DNA of 64,000 bases. Origin: Hyphomicrobiales bacterium (GTDB lineage: Bacteria; Pseudomonadota; Alphaproteobacteria; Rhizobiales; Kaistiaceae). Both the position numbers and the translations under genes were made by a program. The stretch spans positions 186,001-250,000 of the forward strand of contig JAFKKF010000013.1 in the NCBI GenBank assembly GCA_017305635.1, read 5' to 3'. This document shows positions 46,929 to 56,105 of the stretch, in pieces (position 1 is the first letter of the stretch; each line of letters opens with the position of its first letter). Below the pieces are notes generated by a model. The model was not told the origin of the DNA. It searched no databases and worked only from the letters and a program-made list of their open reading frames with translations.

Positions 46929-48209
46929 ATGAAAGTGCTCCTCATCGGATCGGGCGGACGCGAGCACGCGCTTGCCTGGAAGCTCGCCCAGTCGCCGCTG
47001 CTCACCCGGCTCTTCGCCGCGCCCGGCAATCCGGGCATCGGCACGGTGGCAGAGCTCGTCGCACTCGATCCCGCCGATCACGCTGCCGTCATCGCTTTCT
47101 GTACGAGCGAATCCATCGACCTCGTCGTCGTCGGACCGGAAGTGCCTCTGGTCGCCGGCATCGCCGACGACCTCGCCGCGGCCGGCATCCGCGTCTTCGG
47201 CCCGAGCCGGGCGGCGGCGCAGCTCGAAGGCTCCAAGGGCTATACCAAGGACCTCTGCGCCGAGGCCCGTATCCCGACCGCCGCCTATCGCCGCTTCACG
47301 TCCGCCGGCCCAGCCAAGGCCTATGTCGGCGATCGCGGCGCGCCCATCGTCGTCAAGGCCGACGGGCTCGCCGCCGGCAAGGGTGTCACCGTCGCCGAGA
47401 CCGTCGACGAGGCGCACGCCGCCATCGATGCCTGTTTCGAGGGCGCGCTCGGCACCGCCGGGGCCGAGGTCGTGGTCGAGGAATTCCTCGCCGGCGAGGA
47501 GGCGAGCTTCTTCGCCCTTTCCGACGGCGTCACCGTCATCCCTTTCGGCACGGCGCAGGACCACAAGCGCGTCGGCGAGGGCGATACCGGCCCGAATACC
47601 GGCGGCATGGGCGCCTATTCGCCGGCGCCGATCGTCACGCCGGCGCTCGCCGCGCGCGTCATGGACGAAATCATCCGCCCCACCGTCTCCACGATGGCCA
47701 AGCGCGACGCGCCCTTCCGCGGCGTCCTCTATGCCGGCCTCATGATCACCGCCGAGGGGCCGAAGCTCATCGAGTACAACGTCCGCTTCGGCGACCCGGA
47801 GACGCAGGTGCTCATGCCGCGCCTCGACAGCGACCTGCTGGCGCTGCTCGCCGCCGTCGCCGACGGACGCCTCGCGGAAATGTCCCCGCGCTGGAGCGAT
47901 GATGCCGCGCTCACCGTGGTCATGGCGGCGGAGGGCTATCCCGGCAGCCATGCGAAGGGCTCGCCGATTGGCGGCCTCGATGCCGCCGCCACGATCCACG
48001 GCGCGACCGTCTTCCAGGCCGGCACGGCGCTCCGCGACGGTCGGCTCGTCGCCCATGGCGGCCGCGTCCTCAACGTCACCGCACGCGGGGATTCGATCGC
48101 CCAGGCACAGGAGCGCGCCTATGAGGCAGCGGCCAAGATCGTCTGGCCCGAAGGCTTCTACCGCCGCGACATCGGCTGGCGCGCGATCGGGCGTGTGGTG
48201 GCGGGGTAA
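46929..48209 (+). CDS. purD: Phosphoribosylamine-glycine ligase
   Basis: Second committed step of purine synthesis, joining glycine to phosphoribosylamine with ATP. The 426-residue protein has the N-domain [19 protein letters not shown], the ATP-grasp domain ([25 protein letters not shown]), and the GARS signature RFGDPETQ. A strong terminator-like palindrome follows the stop. Confidence 0.97.
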   Translation: MKVLLIGSGGREHALAWKLAQSPLLTRLFAAPGNPGIGTVAELVALDPADHAAVIAFCTSESIDLVVVGPEVPLVAGIADDLAAAGIRVFGPSRAAAQLEGSKGYTKDLCAEARIPTAAYRRFTSAGPAKAYVGDRGAPIVVKADGLAAGKGVTVAETVDEAHAAIDACFEGALGTAGAEVVVEEFLAGEEASFFALSDGVTVIPFGTAQDHKRVGEGDTGPNTGGMGAYSPAPIVTPALAARVMDEIIRPTVSTMAKRDAPFRGVLYAGLMITAEGPKLIEYNVRFGDPETQVLMPRLDSDLLALLAAVADGRLAEMSPRWSDDAALTVVMAAEGYPGSHAKGSPIGGLDAAATIHGATVFQAGTALRDGRLVAHGGRVLNVTARGDSIAQAQERAYEAAAKIVWPEGFYRRDIGWRAIGRVVAG

Positions 48210-48214
48210 GAAGA

Positions 48215-48260
48215 AAGTCGTGGATGGCCGGCCTTGTGCCGGCCATCCACGACTTCTTTT
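48215..48260 (+). terminator. Long palindrome with T-run after purD
   Basis: Perfect 17-base arms (48215-48231 and 48239-48255) around the 7-base loop CCTTGTG, followed by CTTTT. This is a good intrinsic terminator for purD. Read as protein from 48224 it gives [12 protein letters not shown], a phrase that identifies it as the same repeat family as 1534-1556. Confidence 0.75.
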
Positions 48261-48324
48261 CGTCGTCGTCGCCCCCACATCCCATCCCGACTACAATCCA
48301 GTGTCAAAGGAATCACCCCCGCTC

Positions 48325-50139
48325 ATGCCGATCCGCCGCCTCAGCGAGGACATGGTCAACCGCATCGCCGCCGGCGAGGTGGTGGAGCGTCCGGCGAGCG
48401 TGGTGAAGGAGCTGGTCGAGAACGCCATCGACGCCGGCGCGACGCGCATCGAGGTAGTGACCGCGGCCGGCGGGGCCGCCCTCATCCGGGTCACCGACGA
48501 TGGCGGCGGCATGGGGCCGGACGAGCTGCCGCTCGCGGTCGAGCGCCATTGCACGTCCAAGCTCGACGGCGGCCTCGACGACATCCGCAGCCTCGGCTTC
48601 CGTGGCGAGGCGCTGGCGGCCATCGGCTCCGCCGCCCGCCTCTCGGTCGCCTCGCGGAAGCGCGGCGCGGCGGATGCCTTCGCCATCGAGGTCGAGGGCG
48701 GCCGGATCACGCCGGTCCATCCCGCCGCGCTCGGCGCCGGCACCCGCGTCGAGGTGCGCGACCTCTTCTTCGCGACGCCGGCGCGGCTGAAGTTCCTGAA
48801 GTCCGAGCGCGCGGAATCCTCTGCCATCACCGACATGGTGAAGCGCCTCGCCATGGCCCATCCCGGGATCCGCTTCTCGCTCGCCGGCGCCGACCGCACG
48901 GCGCAGGATTTCGCCCCGGCGACCGGCGACGATGCCGAGCTCCGGCGCCTCGCCGCGGTCATCGGTCCCGACTTCCGCGACAATGCGGTCGCCATCGACG
49001 CGCTCCGGGAGGATGTGCGGCTCACCGGCTTCGCCGGGCTGCCCACCTATAACCGCGCCAACGGCCTCTCCCAGTTCCTCTTCGTCAACGGCCGCCCGGT
49101 GCGCGACAAGCAGCTCACCGGCGCGGTGCGCGCTGCCTATTCCGACCTCCTCAAGCGCGACCGGCACCCGGTCGTCGCCCTCTTCCTCGCGCTCGATCCC
49201 AGCCAGGTCGACGTCAACGTCCATCCGACCAAGGCGGAGGTGCGCTTCCGCGACCCGGGCCTCGTCCGCGGCCTCATCGTCGGCGCGCTCCGCCAGGCCT
49301 TTGCCGGCTCCGGCCCGCGCGCCTCGACGCTCGCCGCCGACGCCACCGTCGCCGCCTTCCGGCCGGAAGGCACGCGAACCGCGACGCCTTATCCTCCCCT
49401 GTCGCGAAGCGACGGGGGAGGGGGACCGGCGAAGCCGGTGGAGGGGGCGCGTGAGATGCCCTACCCCGCCGGGCTCGCCGAACCCGGGCAATCGCCCTTC
49501 CTCGCCGCGCCCTCGGCCGACATTCGCCCACGCGAGACGGCGACGCCGGCACCCAATGCCACCCATCCGCTCGGCGCGGCGGTCGCCCAGGTGCACGACA
49601 CCTATGTCGTCGCGCAGACGCCGGACGGCCTCGTCATCGTAGACCAGCACGCCGCCCACGAGCGCCTCGTCTATGAGCGCATGAAGGCCAACATCGATCG
49701 TGGCGTCGCGCGCCAGATTCTCCTCATCCCTGACGTGGTCGACCTCTCCGCCGGCGACGTCGAGCGCGTCGCCGAGCGCGCGGACGAGCTCGCCGCCCTC
49801 GGCCTCGTCGTCGAGCGCTTCGGCCCCGGCGCCATCGCGGTGCGCGAGACGCCGTCCATGCTCGGGCACGTCGATGCCGCGGCGCTCGTCCGCGACCTCG
49901 CCGAGGAATTCGCCGAGTGGGAGGCGGGCCCGACGCTCCGCGACCGGCTCGACCGCGTCGCCTCGCGCATGGCGTGCCACGGCTCGGTGCGCGCCGGGCG
50001 CCGCCTCAAGCCCGCCGAGATGGACGCCCTTCTCCGCGAGATGGAGGTCACGCCCAATGCCAGCCAGTGCAATCACGGCCGGCCCACCTATATCGAGCTG
50101 AAGCTCGCCGACATCGAGCGCCTGTTCGGCCGGCGGTGA
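48325..50139 (+). CDS. mutL: DNA mismatch repair protein MutL
   Basis: Couples mismatch recognition by MutS to strand removal. The 604-residue protein has the GHKL ATPase domain ([20 protein letters not shown] in residues about 20-40, shown as [40 protein letters not shown]) in the first ~335 residues, a linker, and a C-terminal dimerisation domain from about 410 with DQHAAHERL and CNHGRPT. The DQHAxxER motif and the C-terminal metal-type motifs suggest an endonuclease-capable MutL. The linker holds a copy of an intergenic palindromic repeat in frame (see 49392-49455). ATG at 48325. Confidence 0.96.
   Translation: MPIRRLSEDMVNRIAAGEVVERPASVVKELVENAIDAGATRIEVVTAAGGAALIRVTDDGGGMGPDELPLAVERHCTSKLDGGLDDIRSLGFRGEALAAIGSAARLSVASRKRGAADAFAIEVEGGRITPVHPAALGAGTRVEVRDLFFATPARLKFLKSERAESSAITDMVKRLAMAHPGIRFSLAGADRTAQDFAPATGDDAELRRLAAVIGPDFRDNAVAIDALREDVRLTGFAGLPTYNRANGLSQFLFVNGRPVRDKQLTGAVRAAYSDLLKRDRHPVVALFLALDPSQVDVNVHPTKAEVRFRDPGLVRGLIVGALRQAFAGSGPRASTLAADATVAAFRPEGTRTATPYPPLSRSDGGGGPAKPVEGAREMPYPAGLAEPGQSPFLAAPSADIRPRETATPAPNATHPLGAAVAQVHDTYVVAQTPDGLVIVDQHAAHERLVYERMKANIDRGVARQILLIPDVVDLSAGDVERVAERADELAALGLVVERFGPGAIAVRETPSMLGHVDAAALVRDLAEEFAEWEAGPTLRDRLDRVASRMACHGSVRAGRRLKPAEMDALLREMEVTPNASQCNHGRPTYIELKLADIERLFGRR
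49392..49455 (+). repeat. Family A palindromic unit inside mutL coding sequence
   Basis: A 64-base stretch reading TCCTCCCCTGTCGCGAAGCG at its start, then the unit CGGGGGAGGGGGACC and GGTGGAGGGGGCGCG, matches one half of the intergenic repeats at 27661-27771 and 45720-45770. It lies in the MutL linker, coding for [20 protein letters not shown] (residues about 356-375) in frame with no stop. This fits an insertion of the repeat into a tolerant region, as in Rickettsia palindromic elements. Confidence 0.85.
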
Positions 50140-50217
50140 TCGGGTCGGCCCATGGTGATTGCGGCAACGGCATGCGCCCGGCTATCCTGCCGCTCGCTTG
50201 AAAATGGTGACCGGCAG

Positions 50218-50442
50218 ATGATGAACCGCATCGAGAGATTTGGCCGCGGCGGGGGCGAGGCGCGCGTCCGGTTCCTCGACGGCGATTTCCAGGTCATGTC
50301 GCCGGGCTCGTTCACCCGCTGCGCGGTCACCGGCGCCGAGATTCCACTCGATGAATTGAAGTACTGGAGCGTGGCGCGGCAGGAGGCCTATGCCGATGCC
50401 GCCGCGGCGCTGAAGCGCTACCAGGAAACCGGCCGGATGTAG
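50218..50442 (+). CDS. DUF2093 family protein
   Basis: A 74-residue protein (MMNRIERFGRGGGEARVRFLDG, with FQVMSPGSF and CAVTGAEIPLDELKYWS) matching DUF2093, a small alphaproteobacterial family with unknown function, possibly zinc-linked through its single Cys region. The frame is open from 50152, but the two consecutive ATGs at 50218 and 50221 begin the family sequence. Confidence 0.85.
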   Translation: MMNRIERFGRGGGEARVRFLDGDFQVMSPGSFTRCAVTGAEIPLDELKYWSVARQEAYADAAAALKRYQETGRM

Positions 50443-50481
50443 GCTACATCAGGGAGATGCTCCCTGGCGCCGCGCTCTCCG

Positions 50482-50512
50482 CTCGACCTCTCCCCACCGG
50501 GGCGAGGTCGAG
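50482..50512. terminator. GC-rich hairpin between convergent DUF2093 and lpxK genes
   Basis: Arms CTCGACCTC (50482-50490) and GAGGTCGAG (50504-50512) with an inner CCCC/GGGG pair. It lies midway between the two stops. No T-run follows. Confidence 0.5.
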
Positions 50513-50538
50513 TGGAGAGGTTTGCCTCCAACGCCCCC

Positions 50539-51555
50539 CTACCCTCTCACCGCGACCCGATACGCCGTCTCGGCGATCATCTCGATGATCGCCGTCTGGT
50601 TCTCGAATTCCAGCGTCACTTCCAGCACCTCGGCGCGCTCGTGGAGGCGGCCGCGCGCGCCGCCGGACCCGGCGAGTCGGACGCGGTCCTTCTCGGTGGT
50701 CACCAGCCGCAGCCCGCCGGCCTCCGCCTCGGCGAGCAGGGCCTCCGCCTCGGCCTCGCTGTAGTAGTGGTGGTCGGGAAAGCTCTTCCTCACGCTGACC
50801 GCCGCCTTCACCTCTTCGAGGCTGGCGAAGAACTTCTCCGGCCGGGCGATGCCGGCAAAGGCGAGGATCGGCCCGCCCACCTGCCATTCGCGCATGCGCG
50901 CCGGCTTCAGCCGCGCGCGCTGGGTCTGGCGCCCGGCCCGCGCGGCGGCGCGGATGAGTGGCTCGGCGGCGTCGCCGTCGCCGACCACGACCAGGGCATC
51001 GGCGCGGGCGAGCTGCGGCCCGAGCGGCGCGCGCAGCGGTCCCGAAGGGAACACCATGCCGTTGCCGATGCCGACCGCGGCGTCCACCACGGCGAGCGAC
51101 AGGTCCTTGGCAAGCAGCGGATTCTGGAAGCCGTCGTCCATGACGATCAGGTCGACGCCTTCCTCAATGAGGCGCTTCGCCGCCGCTGCACGGTCGCGGC
51201 CGATCACGGTCGGCGCCGCTGCGGCAAGGAGCAGCGGCTCGTCGCCGACGAGGCTGGCGCCGTCGCCGGGCCTGACGAGGAGAACGCCGCTCGCCTTGCC
51301 GCCATAGCCCGAGGCGAGGAAGCCGGGCTTCATGCCGCGGCCCCGCGCGAGGCGCGCGATGGCGAGCGCGGTCGGCGTCTTGCCGGCGCCGCCAAGGACG
51401 AAGTTGCCGACGCAGACCACCGGCACGGGAGGCCGGAAGCGCGGCTCGCGGCTCATGCGCCGCGTCGAGCGCGCGCCCCACAGGCGCGACAGCGGCCAGA
51501 GCGCGAGGGCTGCCGGGCTCGCCCCGCTCCGCCACCAGAAGGCGGGCGCCTTCAT
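50539..51555 (-). CDS. lpxK: Tetraacyldisaccharide 4'-kinase
   Basis: Phosphorylates the 4' position of the lipid A disaccharide in the inner membrane. The 338-residue protein has a short hydrophobic N-terminus (WRSGASPAALALWPLSRLW), the P-loop VGNFVLGGAGKTPTALAIA and DDGFQN. The ATG at 51555 overlaps the waaA stop (ATGA); the frame is open far upstream but that part is waaA in another frame. Confidence 0.95.
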   Translation of the reverse strand: MKAPAFWWRSGASPAALALWPLSRLWGARSTRRMSREPRFRPPVPVVCVGNFVLGGAGKTPTALAIARLARGRGMKPGFLASGYGGKASGVLLVRPGDGASLVGDEPLLLAAAAPTVIGRDRAAAAKRLIEEGVDLIVMDDGFQNPLLAKDLSLAVVDAAVGIGNGMVFPSGPLRAPLGPQLARADALVVVGDGDAAEPLIRAAARAGRQTQRARLKPARMREWQVGGPILAFAGIARPEKFFASLEEVKAAVSVRKSFPDHHYYSEAEAEALLAEAEAGGLRLVTTEKDRVRLAGSGGARGRLHERAEVLEVTLEFENQTAIIEMIAETAYRVAVRG

Positions 51556-52865
51556 CCCGCCTTCCCCGCGTCCAGCCAGGGCGCCAGCGCCGCGAAGCTG
51601 CGCGCCTGCGCGCCGGTGAAAGGCTGCAGCATGGCCGCTGCCGCCTGGCACCGGCGATCGCGCTCGGCCGGATCGGTGAGCAGCCTCTCCACCGCCGCGG
51701 CGAGGCCGGCCCCGTCCGCGACGCGGACAGCGCCGCCGCCTTCGTCGAGCGCGGCATAGATCTCGGCCGCGTTCTGGGTATGCGGTCCGTGGACTATCGC
51801 GGCGTCGAGCTGCACCGGCTCGATCGGATTGTGCCCGCCTATGTCGACCAGCGTCGCGCCGACGAAGGCGACCGGCGCTGCCTGATAGAAGAGCCCGAGC
51901 TCGCCGAGCGTATCGGCGAGATGGACGTCGTTCTCCGCCGTCAGGGGCTCGCCGAGGCTCCGCTGTGCGACCTTCAGGCCGCGCGCCGCGAGCATCGCGC
52001 GTATCTCGCCGCCGCGCGCCGGATGGCGCGGCACGATCACGGTGAGGAGGCCGGGGATGCGCGGCGCGAGCATCGCGTGCGCCTCCGCGGCCATCGCCTC
52101 CTCGCCTTCGTGGGTGCTCGCGGCGACCCAGAGGGGGCGCGACCCCACCGCCGTGCGGAACGCGGCAAGCGCCGCCGGATCGACCTTCGGCGGCGGCTCG
52201 TCGAACTTCAGGTTGCCGGTCACGGTGACGTCGCGGGCGCCGAGCGCGCGGTAGCGGGCGCCGTCGGCCTCCGACTGGGCGAGGCAGAGGCTGAAGCGGC
52301 CGAACAGCGCGCCGGCGACGCCGCCGAATCGGCTCCAGCCCCTTGCCGAGCGTTCGGACATGTGGGCGTTGAGGCGGACCTGCGGGATGCGGCGGGCGGC
52401 GAGCTGCAGGATGGTCACCGGCCAGATCTCGGATTCGACGAAGAGCGCGAGGTCGGGCCGCCAATGGTCGAGGAAGCGGCCGACATAGGTGCCGACGTCG
52501 AGCGGCGAGAACTGGTGCACGGCGCCCGCCGGCAGGCGGCGCGCGGCGAGCGCGGCGGAAGTCACCGTCACGCTCGTGAACACCACCGCGATGCCCGTCG
52601 CGACGATGCGCTCGACGAGGCCGATCACCGCATTGGTCTCGCCGACGCTCGCCGCATGGACCCAGACGACGCGGCCCTGCGGCCGCGGCCGCGAAGCGAT
52701 GCCGTAGCGCTCGGCCATGCGCGCCGGGTCCTCCTTGCCGCGCCGCGCGCGGCGGGCGAGCGCCAGCGGCAGGACCGGCCGCAGGACCTGGCCGGCGGCC
52801 CGGTAGGCCGCCAGCGCCGCCGCGGCTGCCGGCGGATCAGCCGGCGCGCCGGTCGACGATGCCAT
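51552..52865 (-). CDS. waaA: Kdo transferase (3-deoxy-D-manno-octulosonic acid transferase)
   Basis: Adds Kdo to lipid IVA. The 437-residue glycosyltransferase has an N-terminal anchor region, VVWVHAASVGETNAV and VESEIWPVTILQ in the N-domain, then the nucleotide-sugar domain with SERSARGWSRFG and SLGE...GGHNPIEP (shown as GGHNPIEP). It overlaps the DUF374 gene by 29 bases and lpxK by four, so the block is tightly coupled. Confidence 0.95.
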   Translation of the reverse strand: MASSTGAPADPPAAAAALAAYRAAGQVLRPVLPLALARRARRGKEDPARMAERYGIASRPRPQGRVVWVHAASVGETNAVIGLVERIVATGIAVVFTSVTVTSAALAARRLPAGAVHQFSPLDVGTYVGRFLDHWRPDLALFVESEIWPVTILQLAARRIPQVRLNAHMSERSARGWSRFGGVAGALFGRFSLCLAQSEADGARYRALGARDVTVTGNLKFDEPPPKVDPAALAAFRTAVGSRPLWVAASTHEGEEAMAAEAHAMLAPRIPGLLTVIVPRHPARGGEIRAMLAARGLKVAQRSLGEPLTAENDVHLADTLGELGLFYQAAPVAFVGATLVDIGGHNPIEPVQLDAAIVHGPHTQNAAEIYAALDEGGGAVRVADGAGLAAAVERLLTDPAERDRRCQAAAAMLQPFTGAQARSFAALAPWLDAGKAG

Positions 52866-53616
52866 AGGCGCGGTCCGTGGCTTCGTTCAGCCGGTCCTCG
52901 ACTTCCCGCCGCTTGGCTTCCAGCGCCGCGTCATCGGCGTCGGCGGGCACCAGCACCGGCTCGGCGACCGCGCAGACCGCCCGGCTGAAGGGCAGGTTGA
53001 CGGTCGCCTGGTCCCAGCTCTTCACGTCGATGCGCCGGCTGGAGGCATAGGCGACCGGCACGATGGCGCGGCCGGTGACCTTGGCGAGCGAGACGACGCC
53101 GAGGCCTGCCCGGCGCGGCGCGAGGTTGGAGATGTCGGCGGTCATGGTCACGCAGGCGCCCTCCTCCAGCGCCGCCTTCATCTCGAGGAAGCCGGCCATG
53201 CCGCCCTTCTCGATCATGCGCGCCGGATTGCGCGCGGTCGAGCCGCGGATGGTGCCGACGCCGAGCTTCTCGGCGACCAGCGCGTTGATCTCGCCGTCGC
53301 TGTGGCGGGAAATCAGCACGCGCACGTCGAACTCGAAGATGCGCGCGAAGGGCAGCATGAAATGCTGACCGTGCCACATGGTGAAGATCACCGGGGCGAG
53401 GTGGATGTACTTCTCGTAAGGAGCGGGCGGATCGAAGGCGAAGCGGCTCGTGCGGTGGACGAAGCGCAGGTACGAGGCGGCCGTGCCCGCGATCGCCCCC
53501 TGGATGCGGGGCGAGCGCAGGAGCCGGGTGCCGAGCGACGGCTTGCGCCTCCGCCCGCGGCTGGCTGGCTTCTTGGTCATCAGCGACTTCTTAGCCGTGC
53601 GCGCGCCCGCCGTCAC
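52837..53616 (-). CDS. Lysophospholipid acyltransferase-like protein, DUF374
   Basis: A 259-residue protein of the DUF374/LPLAT group, with a hydrophobic N-segment and the acyltransferase motif region TMWHGQHFMLPFA, ISRHSDGEINA and GSTARNPARM. It sits next to waaA and lpxK and probably acts on a lipid A-related or phospholipid acyl acceptor, in line with the family; the substrate is not established. A GTG at 53616 overlaps the DUF4170 stop (GTGA); an ATG at 53580 would make it shorter by 12 residues. Overlaps waaA by 29 bases. Confidence 0.85.
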   Translation of the reverse strand: MTAGARTAKKSLMTKKPASRGRRRKPSLGTRLLRSPRIQGAIAGTAASYLRFVHRTSRFAFDPPAPYEKYIHLAPVIFTMWHGQHFMLPFARIFEFDVRVLISRHSDGEINALVAEKLGVGTIRGSTARNPARMIEKGGMAGFLEMKAALEEGACVTMTADISNLAPRRAGLGVVSLAKVTGRAIVPVAYASSRRIDVKSWDQATVNLPFSRAVCAVAEPVLVPADADDAALEAKRREVEDRLNEATDRAYGIVDRRAG

Positions 53617-53876
53617 CCGGTCGGGGCCCGATCTCCTCCAGCAGTCGCTTCGGGGTCGAGGAGCCGATGCAGGTGGACGATGAAATAGCGGATGCGGGCA
53701 TTGTCGACGGTCGCCTGGGCCTTGGCCTTCCAGGCGTCATAGGCGGCGCGATAATTGGGGAAAATCCCCACGATATCGAGATCGGCCAGGTCGGCGAAGC
53801 GCAACCTGTCGACGTTCTCGAGCTCGCCCCCGAAAACCAGGTGGAGGAGCTGCGGCGATTTCTCGCTACCGGTCAT
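53613..53876 (-). CDS. DUF4170 family protein
   Basis: An 87-residue protein matching DUF4170 (LHLVFGGELENVDRLRFADLADLDIVG, shown as HLVFGGEL; and FPNYRAAYDAWKAKAQ and YFIVHLHRLLDPE). Its function is unknown; by context, coupled by four-base overlaps both to the CysQ-like phosphatase upstream and the acyltransferase downstream, it should have some part in envelope lipid or sulfur metabolism. ATG at 53876. Confidence 0.82.
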   Translation of the reverse strand: MTGSEKSPQLLHLVFGGELENVDRLRFADLADLDIVGIFPNYRAAYDAWKAKAQATVDNARIRYFIVHLHRLLDPEATAGGDRAPTG

Positions 53877-54688
53877 GAGGCCTCTTCTTCCTGTCTCCGC
53901 TGCCATTCGGCCATGCCCCGTGCAACGCCCGCGCCAATCGCCGGATTGGCCGCGACCAGCGCCGGATGGGTCGTCGTCCTGCCGTTATAGGCGGGCGCGG
54001 CGCCGTCGAAGCCGGCAAGCCGCCCGCCGGCCTCCTCGACGATGAGGTCGGCCGCGGCGAGGTCCCAGTCATGGGCGTTCGGCCCGGCAATGGCAACATC
54101 CACCCGGTCGGCCGCGACCAGCGCCAGGCGATAGGCGAGCGAGGGCACGAAGCGCGCCGCGGGCGCCGGCACGCCAAGGGTTTCGGCGATCATGCGCACC
54201 GCCCGCTTCGGTCCGGCAAGGCGGGCACCGCCGAGGCTCTCGCGGGTGCCGACCTGCAGCCGCCGCCCGCCGAGGAAGGCGCCCCTGCCCCGTGCCGCGG
54301 AGAACACCTCCGCCAGCGCCGGCGCGGCGAGCACGGCGACCTGCGGCCGGCCGTCCTCGACGACGGCGAGGGCCACGGTCCATTCCTTCTCGCCGGCGAG
54401 GAAGGCGCGGGTGCCGTCGATCGGATCGACGACGAAGACGCGACGGCGCGACAGGCGCTCGTCGGTGTCGGCGGTCTCCTCGGACAGCCAGCCATAGCCG
54501 GGCCGGGCGCCGCGGAGCCGCTCCGCGAGCAGGCGGTCGACCGCGAGGTCGGCCTCGCTGACGATGGAGGTGTCGCCCTTCGGCCAGGTCTGCGGGTCGT
54601 GGCCGAACCAGCGCATGGCGAGCGCGCCCGCCTCCTCCGCCGCCGCCAGGAGGAGCCGGAGGTCGGCTTCGTCGTCCGCGGACGCCAT
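53873..54688 (-). CDS. Inositol monophosphatase-fold phosphatase (CysQ-like)
   Basis: A 271-residue phosphatase of the IMPase/3'(2'),5'-bisphosphate nucleotidase superfamily. The metal-binding DPIDGTRAFLAG and GPNAHDWDLAAADLIVEEAGG (shown as WDLAAADL) motifs are intact. It most resembles CysQ, which removes 3'-phosphoadenosine 5'-phosphate, but inositol or other substrates cannot be excluded. The pmbA stop is adjacent upstream and DUF4170 overlaps downstream. Confidence 0.87.
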   Translation of the reverse strand: MASADDEADLRLLLAAAEEAGALAMRWFGHDPQTWPKGDTSIVSEADLAVDRLLAERLRGARPGYGWLSEETADTDERLSRRRVFVVDPIDGTRAFLAGEKEWTVALAVVEDGRPQVAVLAAPALAEVFSAARGRGAFLGGRRLQVGTRESLGGARLAGPKRAVRMIAETLGVPAPAARFVPSLAYRLALVAADRVDVAIAGPNAHDWDLAAADLIVEEAGGRLAGFDGAAPAYNGRTTTHPALVAANPAIGAGVARGMAEWQRRQEEEAS

Positions 54689-56032
54689 TCAGCGTCCTGC
54701 GACGGTCATGCCCTCGATGGCCACCGTCGGCGCGTTGAGGGCGAAGCGGAAGGTCAGGTCGCTCGCCGGCTCGAGCCGCTGGAACATGTCGAGGAGGTTG
54801 CCGGCGATGGTGATCTCGCTCACCGCTTCCGCCAGCTCGCCGTCGCGGATGGCGAAGCCGGCGGCGCCGCGGCTGTAGTCGCCGGTGAGGCCGTTGACGC
54901 CATGGCCGATCAGCTCGGTGACGTAGATGCCGTTGCCCGCCGCCGCGATGAGCTCCTCCGGCGTGCGCATGCCCGGCCTGAGCGTCAGGTTGGTCGAGCC
55001 GGGCGACGGGTCGCCGCCGCCGCGCATGGCGCGGGCATTGGAGACGAGGCCGAGCTCGCGGGCGCTCGCCGAATCGAGGAACCAGGTCTTCAGCACGCCG
55101 CCCTCGATCACCTTCAGCGGCGCCGGCGCGAGGCCCTCGCCGTCGAAGGGGCGCGAAGCGGGTGCGCGCCTGCGGGTCGGGTCGTCGTCGATCTCGATGC
55201 CTTCGGCGAAGATGCGCGTACCGAGCCTGTCGCGGAGGAAGCTGGTCTTCCGCGCGATCGCCGCGCCGTTGATCGCCGAGGAGAGGTGCCCGACCAGCGT
55301 CACCGAGACGCGCGGATCATAGATGACGGTGGCGCGGCCGGTCGGCACCTGCTTCGGGTTCAGCCGGCGCACGGCGCGCTCGCCGGCCTTCCGCCCGATG
55401 CTCGCCGGCGGCGGCAGGTCGGCGCGCCAGGCCTTGCTCTCGGCATCGTAGTCGCGCTCCATGCCGGTCCCTTCGCCGGCGATCGCCGAGGCCGACAGGC
55501 TCGAGCGCGAGCCGAGATAGGCGCCGGCGAAGCCGGTGGACGTGGCGAGCACCAGGCCGCCGAGGCCCCAGCTGGCGGAAGCGCCGCCGGAATTGGTGAC
55601 GCCCTTCACCGCGCGCGCCGCATCCTCGGCCTCCCGCGCGGCCTCGGTCAGCTCGGCGGCGGAGACGACGGCGGGATCGAGGAGGTCGTAGTCGGCGAGG
55701 TTGTGCGCCAGCTGCGCCGGATCGGCGAGCCCGGCATAAGGGTTCTCGGGCGCAACCCGCGCCATGGCGACGGCACGCTCGGCGAGCGCCGCCGGGTCGG
55801 TGAGGATGTTGGCGGAGACCGAGGCCGAGCGCTTTCCGACGAAGGCCCTCAGCGTAAAGGAATCGCCCTCCGAGCGCTGCGTCTCCTCGACTTTGCCGAG
55901 GCGGACGTCGACCGACAGCGAAATGCCGCGGATGCAGACGGCGTCGGCGGAATCGGCGCCGGCCCGGCGCGCGGCCTCCACCAGCCGCGCGGCGCGGTCG
56001 GTGAGGTCGGACTGGTCGAGAATCTGGTTCAT
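54689..56032 (-). CDS. pmbA: PmbA/TldE, partner of TldD
   Basis: Non-catalytic partner of the TldD protease. The 447-residue protein has no HExxxH motif; recognisable parts are RLGKVEETQRSEGDSF, RSSLSASAIAG, RTPEELI and GNGIYVTELIGHGVNGLTGDYSRGAAGF (shown as HGVNGLTGDYSRGAAG). It heads a tightly coupled run: CysQ-like phosphatase, DUF4170, DUF374, waaA, lpxK. tldD is 42 kb away on the plus strand. Confidence 0.95.
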   Translation of the reverse strand: MNQILDQSDLTDRAARLVEAARRAGADSADAVCIRGISLSVDVRLGKVEETQRSEGDSFTLRAFVGKRSASVSANILTDPAALAERAVAMARVAPENPYAGLADPAQLAHNLADYDLLDPAVVSAAELTEAAREAEDAARAVKGVTNSGGASASWGLGGLVLATSTGFAGAYLGSRSSLSASAIAGEGTGMERDYDAESKAWRADLPPPASIGRKAGERAVRRLNPKQVPTGRATVIYDPRVSVTLVGHLSSAINGAAIARKTSFLRDRLGTRIFAEGIEIDDDPTRRRAPASRPFDGEGLAPAPLKVIEGGVLKTWFLDSASARELGLVSNARAMRGGGDPSPGSTNLTLRPGMRTPEELIAAAGNGIYVTELIGHGVNGLTGDYSRGAAGFAIRDGELAEAVSEITIAGNLLDMFQRLEPASDLTFRFALNAPTVAIEGMTVAGR

Positions 56033-56105
56033 CGGCTCTCTTCGCGGCTTCCGGCGCCCGTGTCAGGGCCCTGATCTATGGTCGATGCGGGCCACGGGCA
56101 AGTCT

